Below are positions 19,807-26,876 of a DNA stretch of 64,000 nt, in pieces. Source of the stretch: Gammaproteobacteria bacterium 28-57-27 (GTDB taxonomy: Bacteria > Pseudomonadota > Gammaproteobacteria > Halothiobacillales > Halothiobacillaceae); NCBI GenBank assembly GCA_002281735.1, contig NCGK01000014.1, positions 1 through 64,000 on the forward strand. Reading direction: 5' to 3'. Numbering within the stretch: position 1 is the stretch's first letter; every line of letters begins with the position of its first letter. The notes below the pieces were generated by a model. The model ran no database searches. It had not been told where the DNA came from and saw nothing but the letters and a program-made list of their open reading frames with translations. Made by a program: the position numbers and the translations under genes.

Positions 19807-20937
19807 ATGAGTACACATAACTCATTAATTCAGCGAATCAAGGAAGAAGAGGATGACGGCTACTCAGATGATAGCTTGTTTAACATCAAGCCTTGGGGTG
19901 CTGATCTCTCGTTTCGAGAACTAATTGATCGGTATGACGATGATGAGCTAATTAAGCCGGAGCTTCAGCGAAATTATGTCTGGGATCGTCGTGAGGCGTC
20001 GCGATTCATTGATTCTCTTCTGCTTGGCCTGCCCGTCCCAAGCATATTTCTCGCACAGACCGCAGACGAGAAGTTGTTAATAATTGACGGATATCAGAGA
20101 ATAATGACGGTTCGCGATTTCGTTCGCGGAGTATTCACCAAAGATGAAAAGAGCTTCGCTCTTTCAAGAACTGAACGAATAAATTCACGCTGGCGCGGTA
20201 AGCAATTTGTAGAGCTGACAGAATCAGAGCAGCGAAGAATTAGAAATACAACCATTCATGCAATCATCTTTGCCCAACAGAAAGATCCAGTCTCTAGTGA
20301 TACAAGCCTATTTCAGGTTTTTGAGAGAATTAATACGTCAGGTAGAACCTTAACTGCGCAAGAAATACGCAATTGTGTCGCTCAGGGCGATTATAACAGT
20401 CTTCTAATTAAACTAAACAAGTACCAAGCTTGGAGAAAGCTATTTGGGCTTTCAGTGGCGGATCCCACAATGCGGGACATGGAATACATTCTCAGATTTT
20501 TTGCATTAAGTTCGGTGGGCTTCAAGGCTAGCAAAACGGAACGCATTTCACTTCGCAGAGAGCTTGATCTACACATTAAGGACAAATCAAAACTGACTGA
20601 TGAGGAATTGACTGAGATGGAACAGCGATTTTACTCATCTGTTGACATGGCTCTGAAGCTATTTGGTGAAAACGCATTCCACAACGTGTCTCCATCAGAT
20701 AGCTCAAAATTCGTTCCTAAGTTCAATCCAACAATATTTGACTCAATATTGATAGCAATAGATTCTGCAATACGTCGTGGAGTGGAACCAATTAATGACC
20801 CTGTTGAACAAAAATTTAAACTTCTAAAGGATCCTGAATATAAAATCACTATCGCCAAAGAGACTATGCGTAGGAACAACATTAAAAAGCGCATAGAAAA
20901 AGCGAGCAACTATCTCTTTGGGGTTGATTATGAATAA
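19807..20937 (+). CDS. DUF262 domain protein (ParB/GmrS-like)
   Basis: A 376-residue protein with a DUF262 domain, a ParB-like nucleotidase fold also found in type IV restriction (GmrSD, BrxU) and other defence proteins. Conserved blocks are LQRNYVWDRREASRFIDSLL at 54-73, LIIDGYQRIMTV at 91-102 (the family DGQQR motif with Gln replaced by Tyr) and FERINTSGRTLTAQEIRN at 172-189. No HNH (DUF1524) nuclease block follows. GGAGG precedes the ATG. It overlaps the HEPN gene downstream by eight bases. AT-rich codon use differs from ppsA and suggests transfer. Confidence 0.85.
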   Translation: MSTHNSLIQRIKEEEDDGYSDDSLFNIKPWGADLSFRELIDRYDDDELIKPELQRNYVWDRREASRFIDSLLLGLPVPSIFLAQTADEKLLIIDGYQRIMTVRDFVRGVFTKDEKSFALSRTERINSRWRGKQFVELTESEQRRIRNTTIHAIIFAQQKDPVSSDTSLFQVFERINTSGRTLTAQEIRNCVAQGDYNSLLIKLNKYQAWRKLFGLSVADPTMRDMEYILRFFALSSVGFKASKTERISLRRELDLHIKDKSKLTDEELTEMEQRFYSSVDMALKLFGENAFHNVSPSDSSKFVPKFNPTIFDSILIAIDSAIRRGVEPINDPVEQKFKLLKDPEYKITIAKETMRRNNIKKRIEKASNYLFGVDYE

Positions 20938-21421
20938 TTCGGACGTGGAGATGCTACTTAGTAACTGCCGTCTTGAGCTAGATCATGTTCAGTCGTGCAT
21001 TACGACTCTTGGAATTACATCTCCTGTGGCACCATACTTAACAAAGTATGCTGTCATTAAGGCCTGCGGAATTATTGAGGTTTCTTTCAAATCGCTAATT
21101 GCCGATTTCTGTAGCAAGCGAAGCAAAAGGCAGGTAAAGAGATTCATTAATAAACGAATCGTTAGTGGTTCTGCAAACCCCTCCCACGACAATATAACTA
21201 ATTTTCTTGATCAGTTTGATGAAGGCTGGAAGAAGACATATCTGACAAATATCAAAGCTGACCCTGATAAATCGCACATGCTTTCCTCTCTTTCATCACT
21301 AGTCGCGGCACGAAACGAGTTTGCACATGGCGGGAATCCAACAATTTCAATGTCAGATGTAATCCATCACTTTGAGTACGCCAGAAAAGTGGTCGAGCAC
21401 ATAGATGGTGTTATCGTGTGA
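20930..21421 (+). CDS. HEPN domain protein, likely RNase or regulator
   Basis: A 163-residue all-helical protein with the HEPN catalytic motif RNEFAH (Arg128, Asn129, His133; R-N-x3-H) near the C-terminus. It resembles the RiboL-PSP/MAE_28990-type HEPN proteins found in defence and toxin-antitoxin loci. An earlier TTG at 20918 is in frame, but the ATG at 20930, overlapping the DUF262 stop, is the natural coupled start. HEPN proteins with this motif often cleave RNA. With the DUF262 partner it probably forms a toxin/antitoxin-like or phage-defence pair; no such activity has been shown for this gene. Confidence 0.8.
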   Translation: MNNSDVEMLLSNCRLELDHVQSCITTLGITSPVAPYLTKYAVIKACGIIEVSFKSLIADFCSKRSKRQVKRFINKRIVSGSANPSHDNITNFLDQFDEGWKKTYLTNIKADPDKSHMLSSLSSLVAARNEFAHGGNPTISMSDVIHHFEYARKVVEHIDGVIV

Positions 21422-21481
21422 ACGGCTAACCAGCCAGCGTAGGGCGTATTCCACCGAAAGAAAATAAAATATCAAGATCAA

Positions 21482-21500
21482 TGGGGTCAGGCTCGATTGA
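21482..21500 (+). repeat. TGGGGTCAG-type short repeat, left copy
   Basis: TGGGGTCAGGCTCGATTGA; the same 19-mer with one change recurs at 21982-22000. The two copies bracket the tfoX-like gene and a toxin-gene remnant. Confidence 0.7.
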
Positions 21501-21552
21501 TTTACCATTAAATACGCAACACCCAATCAACCTGAATACAGGCATTCACCCC

Positions 21553-21882
21553 GTGGCAACCGCCCAAACCACAATGGATTACCTCCTCGACCAGCTTTCG
21601 GGCTTGGGGCAGGTCAGGGCGCGCAAGATGTTTGGCGAATACTGCCTGTATTTTGCCGACAAGCCGGTCGCGCTGGTCTGCGACGATCAGCTCTTTCTCA
21701 AACCGACCCATGCAGGCCGTTGCATGATTGAACACCCTTTCGAAGGCAGCCCATACCCCGGCGCGAAACCTCATCTGCTGATTAGCGCCGACCTCTGGGA
21801 AGATCGTGACTGGCTGGGCAGCCTGATTCAGACCACCGCCCATGAACTACCGCAACCCAAGCCTAAAAAGAAGCGCGCCTGA
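21553..21882 (+). CDS. TfoX N-terminal domain protein
   Basis: A 109-residue TfoX_N domain protein (DYLLDQLSGLGQVRARKMFGEYCLYFADKPVALVCDDQLFLKPT). In Haemophilus and Vibrio, TfoX/Sxy activates competence genes, but stand-alone N-domain proteins like this are widespread and mostly uncharacterised. A GTG start at 21553 gives the usual length. The frame stays open to an ATG at 21481, inside the repeat at 21482-21500. The codon use is closer to the host core genes than that of the flanking HEPN gene. Confidence 0.75.
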   Translation: MATAQTTMDYLLDQLSGLGQVRARKMFGEYCLYFADKPVALVCDDQLFLKPTHAGRCMIEHPFEGSPYPGAKPHLLISADLWEDRDWLGSLIQTTAHELPQPKPKKKRA

Positions 21883-21923
21883 GCATCTTTTGATTCCGCC
21901 CATCGTTCCCACGCTCCAGCACC

Positions 21924-21968
21924 GTCAATGGTAACTGGCGCATCACGTTTGAGTTCAAGGACGCTAAC
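21924..21968 (+). pseudogene. Fragment of a HigB/RelE-type toxin gene
   Basis: The frame VNGNWRITFEFKDAN matches the conserved NxxWRI(T/C)F core of HigB/RelE killer proteins, but only about 15-20 residues survive and no start or antitoxin gene is present. It lies just before the second TGGGGTCAG repeat. Confidence 0.5.
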
Positions 21969-21981
21969 ATGCTGCAGACTT

Positions 21982-22000
21982 TGGGGTCAGACTCGATTGA
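21982..22000 (+). repeat. TGGGGTCAG-type short repeat, right copy
   Basis: TGGGGTCAGACTCGATTGA, 18 of 19 bases identical to 21482-21500 and exactly 500 bp from it in the same orientation. Confidence 0.7.
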
Positions 22001-22132
22001 AGGAGTTAGGTAAGCACGAATTTAGACCTTGCAATCCAAAGCAAATTAATAGCAATTAACGTACTGCCCCCATTTAAAAACACGGAGTTAATCGGAGCCT
22101 ATCCCTTTTTTCAATTTCCATAGGGGGTCTAG

Positions 22133-23539
22133 ATGCTTGTTGTATTTATTCACGGCTGGAGTGTGACCAGCACGGAAACCTACGGCGCACTGCCTAGTGT
22201 CGTCGCGCAAAACTCTGCCCCCAGCTTGGCTATTCAGGTCACTGGTCTTTACCTTGGAAAGTACATTAGCTTTTCCGACGAAGTGAATATCGATGATATT
22301 GCCCGGGGTATGCAGCAAGCGATTTCCACAGAGGTTCTGCCTCGTTTGTCCGCTGGCGAACGATTCGCATGCGTCACGCATTCCACGGGCGGGCCTGTTG
22401 TGCGCAAGTGGGTTGATATGTTTTTCAAGGCACGGCTCGCCGAGTGCCCCTTGTCGCATCTGGTCATGCTGGCTCCGCCCAATCATGGCTCCGCCTTGGC
22501 ACAGCTTGGAAAAAGTCGGCTGTCACGTATGAAGTTCTTTGCCGAGGGCGTGCAACCCGGCGTGGGTGTGCTCAACTGGCTTGAGCTGGGCAGCGACCCA
22601 AGTTGGGAGCTGAATGCCTCGTGGCTGGATTACAGCTGCACAAGTTCGGGCATGTATGTCTTCGTGCTTACTGGACAGACGATTGACCGCAAGTTCTACG
22701 ACCCCTTGAATTCTTATACCGGGGAAGTTGGTTCGGACGGCGTGGTTCGTGCGGCGGCGGCCAATATGAATTACGGGCTCATCCAGCTCGTGCAGCAGGA
22801 TGGTAAATTCAAGCTGGGCAAGCACAAACAGCCGGAGAAATACGCCTTCGGTATTCTGCCGGGGCGTTCCCATTCCGATGAAGAGATGGGCATTATGGGT
22901 AGCGTCAAAGCGGATGACGACGCATCCCACCCCACCGTGAACGGGCTGTTGCAATGCCTGGCCGTCAATAGCGTGGCGTCCTACAAGAAGATGTGCAAAA
23001 CGCTGGCCGATTTAAGCGAGCAAACGCAGGCAGCGGAGCGGAGTAGAAAAACCAGGGAGCTGTTTCTGTTCGAACGCGAGTTCATCACCAGCCGTTATTG
23101 CATGTTCGTATTCCGTATCACGGATGACCGCAACAACAGCCTCGCGGATTACGATCTCCTTTTTACCGCCGGGCCGAATTACGATGAAAACCATCTCCCC
23201 GAGGGCTTTTTTGTCGACCGCCAGCGCAACCAGCGTAATCCCGGCAAGCTCACCTATTACATCGATTACGACAAGATGGCCGAATGGCTGACCAAGCCCG
23301 AATTACAAGGCAAGTTCGGCTTGAAGATCGTGGCCAGACCCGCTGCGGGCTACGCCTACTATGTTGTTGCCGAACACCGAGGCACCTTCAGTTCCCTGAA
23401 GCAATTCTTCGCACCTAATCAGACTTTGATGGTCGATATCCAATTAACCCGCCACGTAACCGAAGGGGTTTTCCGCCTGACCCAAAAACTTGAGCCAGAA
23501 TCCTTCAAGGATCAACCCAAAGGCTCTGACATTCGGTAG
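22133..23539 (+). CDS. Alpha/beta hydrolase with unknown C-terminal domain
   Basis: A 468-residue protein. The first 130 residues are an alpha/beta hydrolase core: FIHGWS at 5-10 supplies the oxyanion loop, and VTHSTGGPV at 81-89 is the nucleophile elbow with Ser84, in a lipase/esterase arrangement. LAPPNHGSALAQL follows as in PGAP1/lipase-class enzymes. A histidine in GRSHSDEEMG near residue 251 may complete the triad. Residues about 310-450 form a second beta-rich domain I do not recognise. There is no signal peptide. It lies alone between the short repeat and the ppsA remnant. Lipase, phospholipase effector or defence hydrolase are all open. Confidence 0.7.
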   Translation: MLVVFIHGWSVTSTETYGALPSVVAQNSAPSLAIQVTGLYLGKYISFSDEVNIDDIARGMQQAISTEVLPRLSAGERFACVTHSTGGPVVRKWVDMFFKARLAECPLSHLVMLAPPNHGSALAQLGKSRLSRMKFFAEGVQPGVGVLNWLELGSDPSWELNASWLDYSCTSSGMYVFVLTGQTIDRKFYDPLNSYTGEVGSDGVVRAAAANMNYGLIQLVQQDGKFKLGKHKQPEKYAFGILPGRSHSDEEMGIMGSVKADDDASHPTVNGLLQCLAVNSVASYKKMCKTLADLSEQTQAAERSRKTRELFLFEREFITSRYCMFVFRITDDRNNSLADYDLLFTAGPNYDENHLPEGFFVDRQRNQRNPGKLTYYIDYDKMAEWLTKPELQGKFGLKIVARPAAGYAYYVVAEHRGTFSSLKQFFAPNQTLMVDIQLTRHVTEGVFRLTQKLEPESFKDQPKGSDIR

Positions 23540-23585
23540 ATATCGTCCATTCCCAATACAACGTGGGGATAGATTCCAATGAACA

Positions 23586-23710
23586 GCACATCGGCATCTG
23601 CGGTCAGGCAGCTTCCGACTTCCTGGAAATCAACCGTTTTTTGGTCGAACAGGGGTTGATAGCTTGCTCAGAATGCGGCAGATGGTGCGGGCGCAGGAGG
23701 ATGGGGAATA
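23586..23710 (+). pseudogene. ppsA: Decayed duplicate of the ppsA 3' end
   Basis: Bases here match ppsA 19462-19611 (ATCGGCATCTGCGG..CAGGC, TCGAACAGGG, AGCTTGCTCAGAATGCG, GTGCGGGCGCAGGAG). The copy has substitutions, a one-base loss that breaks the frame, and a 21-bp deletion between two GATAGCTTG repeats present in ppsA. Together with the intact ppsA end it forms a direct repeat around 19612-23585. Confidence 0.88.
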
Positions 23711-23961
23711 AAGGCGGGTTGCTAGGCGGCTTGTCTGCACTTTTTTCTGCACTTGGAGAGAGGTGCTGCTACGCTTGGAGTTGCCCGTGTGTTCTGTTGC
23801 TTGTTGGGCAACACTGGCGAAAATCATGGCGGTGTAGTTTGTTTTATGGCTTTGCCTTGTGTTTCTTATTTTTCACATAAAATCAACAAGATACATTGAA
23901 GAAAGACGTGATATACACCGATTTACAAAAATATAGACACCTGAGAAGGTGTCTATTACAT
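23711..23961. other. Spacer before the cassette array
   Basis: No gene is seen. The only structure is a perfect hairpin ATAGACACCT/AGGTGTCTAT at 23932-23955, just before the first cassette boundary. Confidence 0.45.
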
Positions 23962-24002
23962 GTTATAGGACTAAGTGCCAACTTTTATGCTCGAGTGATT
24001 AG

Positions 24003-24737
24003 ATGATTTTACCTTTAGTTAATACTTTTATTACCCCTTATGAGTTGTGGTCAACAAGGCGGCCAACCCAACAAGAAAATCTGGACTACTATCAGAAAAA
24101 TGGACATTTTCTTCCGTTCATTAACGATAGATTAGAAGAAACAGTTTCAACCCCCTTGGAAGCTGCTTGCTATATGGCTATAAAAGGTGCTGATAATGCC
24201 CTTGAGCATCATATCGATGAGCAATTAGACAATAGCCAAGATTATAAATTTTGGAGGCAATGTATGCCTTCAAAAATTCCTGATTCGATAAGGCGCTTTC
24301 AACAAGAATACCCTCACTACGATCAGGTCGAGGTAGACTCAGAAATAAATAGAAGTAGCAACCTCCTTTCTGAAGGGCAGCTTCTCTTTCATGGCGGTCT
24401 ATGGCCTTGTAATACGTCACATATAAAGCTAAACAGACCATTTTCTACAAGTTTTTGCCCACAAGTGGCACTAAGAAATGCTGAATGGGGAGGAAAGGCA
24501 TATGATGCAGATCAGATAGATCTGTTTGTATTGCGAGTAGCGAACGCTAAAACTAATGTGTTTGTATATCGTCGAAAAAGAACAAGAATGGGCAATGAAA
24601 AAGAAGTGCTATTTTCTTCTGGTGCAGAACTAACTTTAATAAATAGGATCTTAATCAGGAATGATTATCTGGTGGGAAAATACCAACACCCTGATAAAAG
24701 AATACCTATCTATGTCATTGAAGTTGAAATATCTTAA
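24003..24737 (+). CDS. ADP-ribosyltransferase-like cassette protein
   Basis: A 244-residue protein of AT-rich codon use. The C-terminal half resembles R-S-E type ADP-ribosyltransferases. LLFHGGLW at 127-134 is in the place of the NAD-binding LYRG strand, with His130 for Arg. RPFSTSF at 145-151 is the STS motif. GNEKEVLFSSGAEL at 197-210 supplies an E-x-E pair (Glu199, Glu201) followed by the usual EVL. The His variant may affect NAD binding or activity. There is no signal peptide. It is the first gene of the array, with the attC site directly downstream. It could be a toxin or a modifying enzyme; its target is unknown. Confidence 0.55.
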   Translation: MILPLVNTFITPYELWSTRRPTQQENLDYYQKNGHFLPFINDRLEETVSTPLEAACYMAIKGADNALEHHIDEQLDNSQDYKFWRQCMPSKIPDSIRRFQQEYPHYDQVEVDSEINRSSNLLSEGQLLFHGGLWPCNTSHIKLNRPFSTSFCPQVALRNAEWGGKAYDADQIDLFVLRVANAKTNVFVYRRKRTRMGNEKEVLFSSGAELTLINRILIRNDYLVGKYQHPDKRIPIYVIEVEIS

Positions 24738-24745
24738 CATAGAAC

Positions 24746-24803
24746 GTCCTATAACAAATGATTCCAAGTGACGCCTACGACGCACCTGAACCAAGCGTTA
24801 TGT
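24746..24803 (+). other. attC site A (full)
   Basis: Begins GTCCTATAAC and ends GTTATGT. Between them TGATTC..GTGACG pairs imperfectly with the GCACCTGAACCAAGC side, leaving the extrahelical bases typical of attC. The R'' box complements the cassette start at 23962-23971 over ten bases. Confidence 0.8.
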
Positions 24804-24809
24804 ACCAAA

Positions 24810-25262
24810 ATGAAAAGCATACCAACTAACTTATTGCGTGCAGGATTAATTGCTCCATTGGCAGGGCCTATCTGCTTGTTCTTAATAGTAAGCATTGCAG
24901 GTGAAATTTCATATCCATCAACTCGAACTTGGGGTTATAAAGATTACATCAAGTTCGTGTCATATTTTTGGCTATTCATGGTTCTTGGCGCACCATTTGG
25001 CTATCTTGTTGCATTTATTTTTGGCGTACCTGCTTATTTAGCAATGAAAAAAATTGGCCGCATAAACTTCTGGACAGTAAGTATTGGCTCAATGTTCATT
25101 TCGTTACTACCAACGTTAATACTCTCCACATTTTTTGGTTTTAACCAGCCATCAAATGAAAATGATCCAGCCAATTTATATTTGGCTATGGCGTTAAGTG
25201 GTTATATAGTTGGCGTTGTTTTTTGGTTTGTTAGCAGGTTGGGCAGTGGAACAGGTACATAA
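24810..25262 (+). CDS. Four-helix membrane protein in a cassette
   Basis: A 150-residue protein with four transmembrane segments (about residues 8-30, 48-72, 85-108 and 120-143) and no recognised family. The start at 24810 lies just downstream of the cassette boundary; an upstream in-frame ATG at 24768 lies inside the attC site and is unlikely. The stop codon falls within the R'' box of the next attC. Cassette arrays often carry small membrane proteins of unknown role. Confidence 0.65.
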   Translation: MKSIPTNLLRAGLIAPLAGPICLFLIVSIAGEISYPSTRTWGYKDYIKFVSYFWLFMVLGAPFGYLVAFIFGVPAYLAMKKIGRINFWTVSIGSMFISLLPTLILSTFFGFNQPSNENDPANLYLAMALSGYIVGVVFWFVSRLGSGTGT

Positions 25263-25307
25263 CAAGTCGCTCAAGGTCGTTCGCTTCGCTCACTGGACAG
25301 CCCCAGC
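25254..25307 (+). other. attC site B (truncated at 3' side)
   Basis: GGTACATAACAAGTCGCTCAAG..CACTGGACAGCCCC follows the common cassette attC pattern, but the final GTTRRRY box is missing and the next ATG follows at once. A deletion has probably joined this attC to the GFA gene. Confidence 0.7.
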
Positions 25308-25709
25308 ATGAGAGGCAGTTGCCTTTGTGGTCAGGTTCAGTATGAAGTAAAAGAATTGGCCTCGGCGATTCAGCACTGTTCGTGCCGAACTTGTCGCAAA
25401 GCTCACGCGGCCGCGTTCAACACGGCTGCAGCAGTAAGGCCAGAACACTTCAAATGGCTAAGTGGCGAGCAACTGCTAAAGGCATTTGAGTCATCTCCCG
25501 GCAAACATCGATATTTTTGCAGCAATTGCGGGACGCACTTGATCAAAAAGACGGAAGGACGAGAAACGTTCACGTTGCGCGTAGCAACCCTTGATGATGA
25601 TCCACATCAAGTACCTGAATTTCAGATATGGGCCTCGCATCAGGTACCTTGGCTTCATTACGGCTCTGACGTGGTTGCATATCCAGAATGGGAGCCTGGG
25701 CATGAGTAA
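25308..25709 (+). CDS. GFA/CENP-V family zinc protein
   Basis: A 133-residue protein of the glutathione-dependent formaldehyde-activating (GFA/CENP-V) family. Zinc ligands appear as GSCLCG at 3-8, HCSCRTCRKAH at 25-35 and FCSNCGTHL at 68-76. The C-terminal PWLHY segment is also typical. The fold binds zinc and perhaps glutathione-type adducts; enzymatic activity in family members is debated. GFA genes are frequent in integron cassettes. The start codon directly abuts the truncated attC and has no ribosome site, so expression may be poor or depend on the upstream gene. Confidence 0.88.
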   Translation: MRGSCLCGQVQYEVKELASAIQHCSCRTCRKAHAAAFNTAAAVRPEHFKWLSGEQLLKAFESSPGKHRYFCSNCGTHLIKKTEGRETFTLRVATLDDDPHQVPEFQIWASHQVPWLHYGSDVVAYPEWEPGHE

Positions 25710-25717
25710 GAATGCGC

Positions 25718-25785
25718 CTAACAACAGCGTCCACTCGGACGCCCAACTGCGCTGCGTTGGGCACCGGTTACGCTGAACGTTGAGC
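25718..25785 (+). other. attC site C
   Basis: Starts GCCTAAC, ends GTTGAGC, and has the perfect inner hairpin GCCCAAC-N8-GTTGGGC. Outer arms AACAGCGT and ACGCTGAACGTT also pair. It lies directly between the GFA stop and the GNAT start. Confidence 0.82.
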
Positions 25786-25796
25786 CTCAAACTACC

Positions 25797-26369
25797 ATGA
25801 CCATTGACGCATTCCGCCTAGCCAACGAATCAGACGCTTCGGCAATAGCTGCCCTCGTCAATGCAGCATATCGTCCTGGTGTTGGTTCCGCTGGCTGGAC
25901 ACATGAATCTGAATTCGTTGCTGGTGTTAGAACTACGCCCCGCCAGCTTGCTGAAATAATGGACAAACCCGATTCAGCAATTCTTGTTGGTCTTGAAAAC
26001 TCAGAAATTGCCGCCTGCGCTCACGTCGAGAAGAAAGGCAATAATGGCCATATTGGAATGCTTGCGGTTAGTCCAATATTGCAAGGCTCTGGCGAGGGGA
26101 AACAAATGCTTGCGCAAGCCGAGGGGTATGCAATTAATGTTTTTGGCGCTGAGAAGCTAATTCTGGTTGTTGTTTCCAAAAGAAAAGAACTCATTGATTT
26201 TTATCTGCGCCGTGGGTACAAACAAACGGGGTCGGTAATGGGCTATCCGCTTTCTGCGGGTGCTGGTATACCCAAAAAACCAGACCTAAAAATCGAGGTA
26301 TTGGAAAAATGCGCTCTAACATGCCGCTCAAGCGTGACGCCTAACGGCGCCCCTTACGTCAAGCGTTAG
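25797..26369 (+). CDS. GNAT family N-acetyltransferase
   Basis: A 190-residue GNAT fold protein. IGMLAVSPILQGSGEGKQML near residues 82-101 is the acetyl-CoA pyrophosphate loop (motif A, with GSGEGK in place of the usual Q/RxxGxG). LVVVSKRKELIDFYLRRGYKQTG is motif B. The substrate is unknown; cassette GNATs often modify small molecules or proteins. The reading frame continues through the downstream attC, so the last about 19 residues are encoded by that recombination site and would change with cassette order. Confidence 0.85.
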   Translation: MTIDAFRLANESDASAIAALVNAAYRPGVGSAGWTHESEFVAGVRTTPRQLAEIMDKPDSAILVGLENSEIAACAHVEKKGNNGHIGMLAVSPILQGSGEGKQMLAQAEGYAINVFGAEKLILVVVSKRKELIDFYLRRGYKQTGSVMGYPLSAGAGIPKKPDLKIEVLEKCALTCRSSVTPNGAPYVKR

Positions 26370-26371
26370 TG
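26313..26371 (+). other. attC site D
   Basis: Begins GCTCTAAC and ends GTTAGTG, with GCCGCTCAAGCGTGACGCC and GGCGCCCC..TTACGTCAAGC as the two sides. It overlaps the 3' end of the GNAT gene and stops five bases before the next ATG. Confidence 0.72.
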
Positions 26372-26375
26372 CGCA

Positions 26376-26858
26376 ATGCGTTACCTGCTCGCCGCCCTTC
26401 TTCTCCTCTTTGCCCAGGCTGTGTGTGCTGAGTCAGCCGTCACGCTGGTACGCGTCTTGAAAAGCGATCACAAGCTGCAGTTATTATCCGGCGAAAAACT
26501 CGTGCATGAATTCCACGTCGTTTTCGGCGCCAACCCAAAAGGTCACAAAATGCAGGAGGGGGATGAGAGAACCCCCGAGGGTTCCTACATCCTTGATTAC
26601 AAGAAAAGCAATAGCGCTTTCTACAGAGCCATTCACATCTCATACCCAAATGCCAAAGACATCGCCTCGGCCAAATCGCGCGACGTTAAGCCCGGTGGTG
26701 AGATTATGATTCACGGCCAAAAAAACGGTCTGGGCTGGCTGTCATCCATCAGCCAGCGCTTCAACTGGACAAATGGTTGTGTAGCCCTTCCCAACAGGGA
26801 CATGGATGTTGTGTGGGCACTCGTTAAGGAGGGAACCCCAATTGAAATCCTGCCGTGA
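26376..26858 (+). CDS. L,D-transpeptidase (YkuD family)
   Basis: A 160-residue exported enzyme with a signal peptide MRYLLAALLLLFAQAVCA. The YkuD catalytic signature is present as MIHGQ with His113 and NWTNGCVALPN with the nucleophile Cys135, arranged H-x~20-TNGC. Family members form 3-3 peptidoglycan cross-links or attach proteins to peptidoglycan. There is no LysM domain. It lies in the cassette array four bases from attC D, without an obvious ribosome site. A role in cell-wall stress tolerance is plausible but inferred. Confidence 0.88.
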   Translation: MRYLLAALLLLFAQAVCAESAVTLVRVLKSDHKLQLLSGEKLVHEFHVVFGANPKGHKMQEGDERTPEGSYILDYKKSNSAFYRAIHISYPNAKDIASAKSRDVKPGGEIMIHGQKNGLGWLSSISQRFNWTNGCVALPNRDMDVVWALVKEGTPIEILP

Positions 26859-26876
26859 ACGCTCCTCCAACCCGGC

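Noticed and set aside
19775-21440. DUF262/HEPN pair as one large integron cassette (GTTTGCCGC before, ACGGCTAAC after)
   Set aside because: The end boxes are complementary at 7 of 9 bases, but neither side folds into a clear attC, and the pair is far from the main array.
23563-23880. A 105-codon reading frame as a new gene
   Set aside because: Its first third is the frameshifted ppsA remnant and the rest has no coding character.
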